Below, one piece after another: positions 12,997 through 17,326 of a DNA stretch of 17,326 nt. Below the pieces are notes generated by a model that searched no databases, had not been told where the DNA came from, and saw nothing but the letters and a program-made list of their open reading frames with translations. Origin of the DNA: Minisyncoccota bacterium (GTDB lineage: Bacteria; Patescibacteriota; Minisyncoccia; Minisyncoccales; Minisyncoccaceae). Where the stretch lies: contig JAQVZN010000004.1 in NCBI GenBank assembly GCA_028708155.1, forward strand, positions 1 to 17,326, read 5' to 3'. A program made the translations under genes and the position numbers. Each line of letters begins with the position of its first letter. Positions within the stretch are counted from its first letter, which is position 1.

Positions 12997-14709
12997 TTAT
13001 TTGTCATCTTCTACGCTATAATCAAAAGGAATCTTATAATAATCTAAAATATATTTAGAAATTTCTCTAAACGTAGGAGCTGCTGAATATTCTGAAGTTG
13101 TTGTTGAAGGACTGTCTAATTTTACAAGCACAACAAACTTTGGATTATATGCAGGAGCATATCCAATAAAAGATTGCCATGTTTTATCAGAATAACCAGA
13201 TTTATTTTCTCCAAGAGAACTATATGGAATTTGAGAAGTTCCAGATTTACCAGCGATATAATATCCCTCTATCTTAGCTCTTTTGCTATAAGAACCATCA
13301 ACTACACTTACAAGCATTTTTGTTAAATCAGTTGAGGTTTTAAGAGAAATTACATCTTCTTTTTCTACTTCTGTTTCAAATGTTTTTTCCCCATCATCAC
13401 TTTGAACTTTTTTAACTATATTAAGTTTAATCAAATCTCCTCCGTTAGCAATAGCACAATAAGCTTTAACCATATGCATTGGAGTTAATAATACTCCTTG
13501 TCCAAAAGAAGCATTTCCTAAAGAAACTTCAATATTATATTCTAAAGCTTCATTAAGATTTTTGTTAGCATAATAAGTACTTGGAAAATCTATATTTGTA
13601 TCATTAAAAAAACCAAATCTTTTTACGTAATCTAAAAAATTTTTATGCCCTAATTTTTCTTCAACGAAAATCATTCCCGTATTAATAGAATTTTCAAGTA
13701 TTTGAGCCATTGTTGATAAACCATAAGCTCTTTCTTTATAATTACAAACTTTGTAGTCTTTATATTGCTTACATCCGTATTTATCATCAAAAGTGGTTTC
13801 TGGAGTAACACTATTTTCATTTAAAGCTGCTGCCATTGTTATTGGCTTAAAAATAGATCCTGGCTCAAATAAAAGTTGAGTAGCACTATTTTGATAAATA
13901 GAATAATCTTCAACCTTATTGTAATCATTTAAATCAAATCTAGGAGATTGGGCCAAAGCTAGAATTTCTCCTGTATAAGGATCGGCTACAATAATCGTTC
14001 CCGATTTTGCTTCATATGTTTTTATAGCGTTATCTAATATTTTTTCAGCCTTAAATTGAATATTGTAATCAATAGTTAGATAAACATCTGCCCCATCACT
14101 AGTTGCTTCATCTGAATTAAATAAAAATCCCCAAGGATTGGTTGATTTTTTAACAACTTTAGTTTTTCCAGAGAGAACATCATTGTAATAACCCTCTATT
14201 CCATATTGCCCCTCATTTTCGTTGTTAATAAATCCTGAAAGTTGAGCGGCAAAATCTTTTCCAGGATAAACTCTTTTAGTTTCTTTACCAATATATATTC
14301 CCTTATAATCTAATTCTAAGATTGAGGAAACTTCTTCTTCTGTCAAATCTTTCTTTACTACTTGATAAAAACTTCCAGAGACTCTACTTTTTTCTAAAAT
14401 ATCTTCCTTATTAACACCTACTATTAAAAACAACTTTTCTGCAATTTCCTCTTCAAAAACATCTTCTATTTCTTCTGGAGATAAAAAAAGATAAGGATAC
14501 TCTTGAGTCAAAGCTAGTGTATTTACCTCATCTTTAAAATATATATCACCTCTTTTTCCAACCACTTCTTGAACAATGTTTTGTTGCCCCTTAGCTAAAG
14601 CCTTATATCGATCCCCTTTTTCTATCTGAAGATAATAAAGGCGCCCTATAAGAATAGTGCATAATATAAGTAAAACTATAAGCACAAAATTAACTCTAAT
14701 ATTGCTCAT
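12997..14709 (-). CDS. ftsI: Division transpeptidase FtsI / penicillin-binding protein (class B)
   Basis: A class B penicillin-binding protein that cross-links septal peptidoglycan outside the membrane. The 570 residues begin with a short cytoplasmic segment and one membrane helix (about 7-22). The N-terminal pedestal domain starts with KRGDIYFKD (52-60). The transpeptidase domain has the three active-site motifs: S285-I-F-K288 (in EPGSIFK, nucleophile Ser285), S341-I-N343, and K488-S-G-T491. FGQG (402-405) is also typical. Length fits FtsI. No PASTA repeats are present. It lies after the FtsL-like gene in the conserved dcw order. The start is 3 bases after the previous stop, in AATATG context with no Shine-Dalgarno. 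Confidence 0.95.
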   Translation of the reverse strand: MSNIRVNFVLIVLLILCTILIGRLYYLQIEKGDRYKALAKGQQNIVQEVVGKRGDIYFKDEVNTLALTQEYPYLFLSPEEIEDVFEEEIAEKLFLIVGVNKEDILEKSRVSGSFYQVVKKDLTEEEVSSILELDYKGIYIGKETKRVYPGKDFAAQLSGFINNENEGQYGIEGYYNDVLSGKTKVVKKSTNPWGFLFNSDEATSDGADVYLTIDYNIQFKAEKILDNAIKTYEAKSGTIIVADPYTGEILALAQSPRFDLNDYNKVEDYSIYQNSATQLLFEPGSIFKPITMAAALNENSVTPETTFDDKYGCKQYKDYKVCNYKERAYGLSTMAQILENSINTGMIFVEEKLGHKNFLDYVKRFGFFNDTNIDFPSTYYANKNLNEALEYNIEVSLGNASFGQGVLLTPMHMVKAYCAIANGGDLIKLNIVKKVQSDDGEKTFETEVEKEDVISLKTSTDLTKMLVSVVDGSYSKRAKIEGYYIAGKSGTSQIPYSSLGENKSGYSDKTWQSFIGYAPAYNPKFVVLVKLDSPSTTTSEYSAAPTFREISKYILDYYKIPFDYSVEDDK

Positions 14710-14712
14710 ATT

Positions 14713-15003
14713 TTATCTAGAAGCGATATCTCCATTAGAAGAGACCATAATATATTCAAACTTTCCAACTTGTTCAAAGCCTTGCTCTAAAATCTTATCC
14801 TCAAAATTATCTAAAGCAGTGCTTTGTGATAACGACACTCTTAATGTTGCAATTTCTTTCTTGATCGCTTTGTTTTCAGATTGAATCAAGCCAATAGAAT
14901 AACTTTTTGTAGAAACATCTGTTACTTCATAAATAGTTAGTCCTAAGAGTAAAGAAAAAGCTAATATTGATAATCCAGAAAATAATTTTGTGTGTCGTTG
15001 CAT
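14713..15003 (-). CDS. ftsL: FtsL-like small division protein
   Basis: A 96-aa bitopic membrane protein with the FtsL/DivIC layout: basic N-terminus (MQRHTK), a single membrane helix (about residues 8-26, ILAFSLLLGLTIYEV), then an extracellular heptad-like region rich in I, L and E/K (about 38-70, IQSENKAIKKEIATLRVSLS). In E. coli FtsL joins FtsB and FtsQ to activate FtsWI. Assignment rests on topology and on position between rsmH and ftsI, the standard dcw order; the FtsL family has little sequence conservation, so the symbol is less certain than for its neighbours. It starts 4 bases after rsmH. Confidence 0.8.
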   Translation of the reverse strand: MQRHTKLFSGLSILAFSLLLGLTIYEVTDVSTKSYSIGLIQSENKAIKKEIATLRVSLSQSTALDNFEDKILEQGFEQVGKFEYIMVSSNGDIASR

Positions 15004-15007
15004 TTTT

Positions 15008-15862
15008 TTATTTTTTAATTATTATTCTTAATTTTGCGGATCTTGATCTAGGATTTTGTTTGATTTCCTCAATTGTAGGAACGATTGGTTTCTTGTTCAC
15101 GATCTCTAGACAAGTTTTGTTCTCTTTTATAAATTGTTTTACGATTCTATCTTCCCCTGAATGGAAGGAAATTACTGCTAATCTCCCTCCTTTTTTAAGT
15201 ATTTCTAGAGCTTGAGGAAGAACCTTCCTCAAGTTTTCAAGCTCTTTATTTGCTTCTATTCTGAAAGCTTGAAATATTTTTGGGTAAGAGTGGGTATTTT
15301 GAGCCAGTACGACTTTTATAATATTGATTAAATCAAAAGTTGTTTTAATTGGTTTCTCTTTTCTCTGTTTCAAAATAGCTTCAGCTATTTTTCTGGCTTT
15401 TTTCTCTTCTCCATAATCTCTTAATACTCTTTCTAATTCCTCTTTTGGATAATTATTTAAAATATCTTCTACGGGTATTCCTTCTTTGCTAAAAAGCATA
15501 TTTAATGGTTCATCTTTTTGAAAAGTGAACCCTCTATTACTTTCATCTATGTGCCAAGAAGACATCCCTACATCAAGCAATATTCCACTTACATCATTAA
15601 AATTATTCTTAAAAACAATATTTTTAAGATTAACGTATGAATCGTTAACTAAAAACACTCTTTTGTTTTTATCAAACTTCTCTTTTGCTTTTTTAAAAAT
15701 ACTCTCGTCTATCTCTATTCCTAAAACTTTTCCTTTGGGTTTAATCTCTTCTAAAATAACTTCTGAATGTCCTCCTAAGTGAAAAGTTCCATCTATAAAA
15801 TTATCATTTTCACTAAGAGCTAATCCTTCAATTACTTCTTTAAGTAAAACTGGTACGTGCAT
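15008..15862 (-). CDS. rsmH: 16S rRNA (cytosine-1402-N4)-methyltransferase RsmH (MraW)
   Basis: RsmH uses S-adenosylmethionine to methylate C1402 in the ribosomal P site. The 284-aa protein starts MHVPVLLKEVIEGL, has the SAM loop FIDGTFHLGGHS (22-33), GILLDVGMSS (93-102), FQAFRIEANKEL (197-208), ISFHSGEDRIV (231-241) and NPRSRSAKLR (270-279), all family blocks. The usual PLDMR block reads PLNML here (119-123), with Asp and Arg lost. The ATG at 15862 is one base after the mraZ TAA (TAATATG); an in-frame TTG upstream would overlap mraZ. Second gene of the dcw cluster. Confidence 0.95.
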   Translation of the reverse strand: MHVPVLLKEVIEGLALSENDNFIDGTFHLGGHSEVILEEIKPKGKVLGIEIDESIFKKAKEKFDKNKRVFLVNDSYVNLKNIVFKNNFNDVSGILLDVGMSSWHIDESNRGFTFQKDEPLNMLFSKEGIPVEDILNNYPKEELERVLRDYGEEKKARKIAEAILKQRKEKPIKTTFDLINIIKVVLAQNTHSYPKIFQAFRIEANKELENLRKVLPQALEILKKGGRLAVISFHSGEDRIVKQFIKENKTCLEIVNKKPIVPTIEEIKQNPRSRSAKLRIIIKK

Positions 15863-15863
15863 A

Positions 15864-16295
15864 TTATATTTCAAATTCTTTTAATCCTTCGGCAATATCT
15901 CCTATATTCTTCGCGTTGCTATTATTATATTTAACCCATTTATCTTCATCCCAAATTTCAATTCTGCTATAAAGTCCAGCAACAACTACTTTTTTATCTA
16001 AACCAGCATATTCTTTTAAATAATCTGGGATTAAAACTCTTCCAGCGGAATCGATTGAAACGTCCATCGCTCCTGCAAGCATTACTCTTGAAAAACTTCT
16101 TGCATTTGATTGAGAAAAAGGAAGTTTAGCTAATTTCTCAGCTAAATCCTTCCATTCCTTTTCAGAATATAAAAACAAACATCCATCAATTCCTCTTGTG
16201 ACTATTGCCTTACTGCCTAATTCTTTTCTAAACTTTGAAGGCATTGTAAGTCTTTTCTTCTCGTCTAAGTTGTATTTATATTCTCCGATTAACAT
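15864..16295 (-). CDS. mraZ: Transcriptional regulator MraZ
   Basis: MraZ is a ring-forming DNA-binding protein that represses the dcw cluster in other bacteria. The 143-aa protein has two SpoVT-AbrB-like halves, LDEKKRLTMPSKFR (10-23) and IDSAGRVLIPDYLKEY (81-96). The second keeps the DxxGR core; the first has Lys in place of Gly. The start at 16295 gives MLIGEYKYNLDEKKRL, the usual MraZ beginning; an in-frame GTG nine bases upstream lies in the repeat nearest the gene. Repeated AGTG boxes upstream (16302-16367) fit its known DNA target type. First gene of the dcw cluster. Confidence 0.95.
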   Translation of the reverse strand: MLIGEYKYNLDEKKRLTMPSKFRKELGSKAIVTRGIDGCLFLYSEKEWKDLAEKLAKLPFSQSNARSFSRVMLAGAMDVSIDSAGRVLIPDYLKEYAGLDKKVVVAGLYSRIEIWDEDKWVKYNNSNAKNIGDIAEGLKEFEI

Positions 16296-16301
16296 TTTTA
16301 C

Positions 16302-16367
16302 CACTTTTACCCACTTATTTACACTACAGTGACATTTTACCCCACTTATTTATTCTTGTCAACCACT
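16302..16367 (-). promoter_or_regulatory. Five phased AGTG boxes: probable MraZ operator
   Basis: On the minus strand AGTG occurs at 16364-16367, 16343-16346, 16322-16325 (within GTAGTG), 16312-16315 and 16302-16305. Steps are 21, 21, 10 and 10 bases, so all lie on one face of the helix. Several extend to AAGTGGG or AAGTGG. MraZ in E. coli and in mollicutes binds tandem G-rich boxes of this kind upstream of its own gene (family knowledge). The array covers the promoter spacer, the region around the transcription start and the bases just before the ATG. Confidence 0.8.
16334..16362 (-). promoter_or_regulatory. Promoter for the dcw cluster
   Basis: On the minus strand TTGACA (16357-16362, perfect) and TAAAAT (16334-16339, five of six) are exactly 17 bases apart. 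Transcription would start near 16327, about 32 bases before mraZ. The AAGTGGGG box occupies the spacer directly beside the -10, so a bound MraZ would compete with RNA polymerase. Confidence 0.82.
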
Positions 16368-16394
16368 AAAAAACCCTTGCAATTGCAAGGGTTT
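16368..16394 (-). terminator. Palindromic terminator of the pilin-like gene
   Basis: AAACCCTTGCAA and TTGCAAGGGTTT (16371-16394) are perfect 12-base arms with no spacer; on the minus strand GGG is followed by TTTTTT (16368-16373). The hairpin begins 15 bases past the stop at 16410 and ends within 6 bases of the dcw -35, so the pilin unit is sharply separated from mraZ. No comparable T-run exists on the plus-strand side. Confidence 0.85.
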
Positions 16395-16409
16395 AAAAAA
16401 TGACCTTTT

Positions 16410-17309
16410 TTAATTTTGGGCTAATTGTCCGATCCTTTCATTATATTCATCTTCTGTTAATTCTCCATAGGCTAAAAGCGAGTTTAATCCTATAATATAA
16501 TTTCTTTTTATCTGATAAGCCGACAACAAACTGTTATATACTCTAATCTCATCTATATTTCCTTTTAAGTAACCACCACCATCTCCCCCATAAATAGTTC
16601 TATTTCCGACACGGAAAACACCTGTCAAATAAGATCCACTTAAGATTCCATAAGCTGGTGAAGACGTATTTATTTTTTGCCCATTAACATAAGCATCAAA
16701 AGATGTCCCATTGCCAGCAAAAACTAAGTGGTAATAGGTATCTCTTTTAATTGCATAACTCTGAGTTCCATAAACAGAGACAGAACCGATTCTTGAAGCA
16801 AAAATAAGAACATTGTTGTTTGCATAACGGAAAATCCCCATTCCATAACTAGTATTAGTACTAAGCATAGCAATAGTGCCATTAATCCAAGTAAAAGAAG
16901 ATGGGATTTTAAGCCAAAGTTCTATTACAATTGGTTTTGTATAATCAGTTAACTTGGTATCACCCAATAAATAATCATCCACTCCATCAAATTGAAGACA
17001 TCCTCCTAAAACACATTCATCACCAGACCTCCACCCAGAATTAGTATCAAAATTAAAATAATTTAAAGTTCCGTTTTTTGAGCCCCAAAGATCTGAAGCG
17101 ACCGAACCAGACGATTCGTTTAAATTCCACTCTAAAACCCCAGAGTCTAAAGAGTGTTCTTTTTCTATCTTATTAGAAAAAGAAATGCTTTTAGCCCTAT
17201 TTGCTTCTTCAATATAAGAAGAAGTTGCAGTAATAATCACTCCAACAAGCAATCCAATAATAACAATGATTACAAGCATTTCTATTAATGTAAAAGATTT
17301 ATTCTTCAT
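16410..17309 (-). CDS. Type IV pilin-like protein with LamG domain
   Basis: A 299-aa secreted or surface protein. It begins MKNKS-FTLIEMLVIIVIIGLLVG: a short basic leader, a type IV prepilin cleavage and methylation motif (mature F1, E5) and one long hydrophobic helix (6-28). The site has Ser at -1 where Gly is usual. Residues about 58-262 match the LamG/concanavalin-like lectin pattern: LEWNLNESSG, LQFDGVDDYL (105-114), YYHLVFAGNGT, YVNGQKI and a closing GNIDEIRVYNSLLSAYQI. Cys99 and Cys104 may form a disulfide. Such LamG pilin-like proteins are frequent in Patescibacteria and are thought to act in attachment. An in-frame TTG upstream is a weaker start. Its promoter lies beyond the window. 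Confidence 0.9.
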   Translation of the reverse strand: MKNKSFTLIEMLVIIVIIGLLVGVIITATSSYIEEANRAKSISFSNKIEKEHSLDSGVLEWNLNESSGSVASDLWGSKNGTLNYFNFDTNSGWRSGDECVLGGCLQFDGVDDYLLGDTKLTDYTKPIVIELWLKIPSSFTWINGTIAMLSTNTSYGMGIFRYANNNVLIFASRIGSVSVYGTQSYAIKRDTYYHLVFAGNGTSFDAYVNGQKINTSSPAYGILSGSYLTGVFRVGNRTIYGGDGGGYLKGNIDEIRVYNSLLSAYQIKRNYIIGLNSLLAYGELTEDEYNERIGQLAQN

Positions 17310-17326
17310 AATTTCTTTTTTCAACA

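Noticed and set aside
16296..16304. GTG start for mraZ
   Set aside because: It would lie within an AGTG box, and the ATG at 16295 gives the normal family start.
1..17326. CRISPR array, insertion sequence, prophage or riboswitch
   Set aside because: No regularly spaced long repeats, transposase or integrase genes, terminal inverted repeats or recognised riboswitch core were seen on reading both strands.

Overview
The window is AT-rich bacterial chromosome. Every supported gene lies on the minus strand, so transcription runs from high to low coordinates. It carries the core translation and cell-division genes of what looks like a low-GC Candidate Phyla Radiation (Patescibacteria) member, most likely of the Parcubacteria type. 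That placement is inferred from three things: the fused dcw / str / S10 / spc layout, a LamG-bearing type IV pilin-like protein, and variant ribosomal proteins (13-residue insertion in S12, short L2 N-terminus). The genetic code looks standard: TGA ends rplX and rplP, so the UGA=Gly code of Gracilibacteria and Absconditabacteria is not in use.

Layout in transcription order. (1) 17309-16410: LamG-domain pilin-like protein, closed by a strong palindromic terminator. (2) 16367-12997: short dcw cluster mraZ-rsmH-ftsL-like-ftsI. It is driven by a promoter overlapped by five helically phased AGTG repeats, the expected signature of MraZ autoregulation. (3) 12970-12895: tRNA-Glu(CTC). (4) 12833-12525: an unrecognised 102-aa protein with its own promoter, Shine-Dalgarno and terminator. 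(5) 12471-9147: str operon rpsL-rpsG-(hairpin+T7)-fusA-56-aa protein. (6) 9139 to the window edge: a new promoter, then tuf-rpsJ-(hairpin+T6)-rplC-rplD-rplW-rplB-rpsS-rplV-rpsC-rplP-rpmC-rpsQ-rplN-rplX-rplE-rpsN-rpsH-rplF-rplR-rpsE (rpsE runs off the left edge). No gene-free stretch exceeds about 125 bases.

The genes of the long run encode ribosomal proteins of both subunits plus EF-G and EF-Tu, tightly packed with 4-base ATGA overlaps or very short gaps. Six junctions are the identical heptamer TAATATG (stop, one base, start). Almost no start has a Shine-Dalgarno; rpsL and the 102-aa gene are the clear exceptions, and both follow a promoter directly.

The parts that ordinary annotation does not explain are the MraZ operator array, the two terminator-like hairpins inside the ribosomal operons, the unnamed 56-aa and 102-aa proteins, and several residue or length departures in L2, L3, L16, S12 and RsmH. 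No mobile element, CRISPR array or clearly foreign segment was seen. I found no convincing new multi-gene system.
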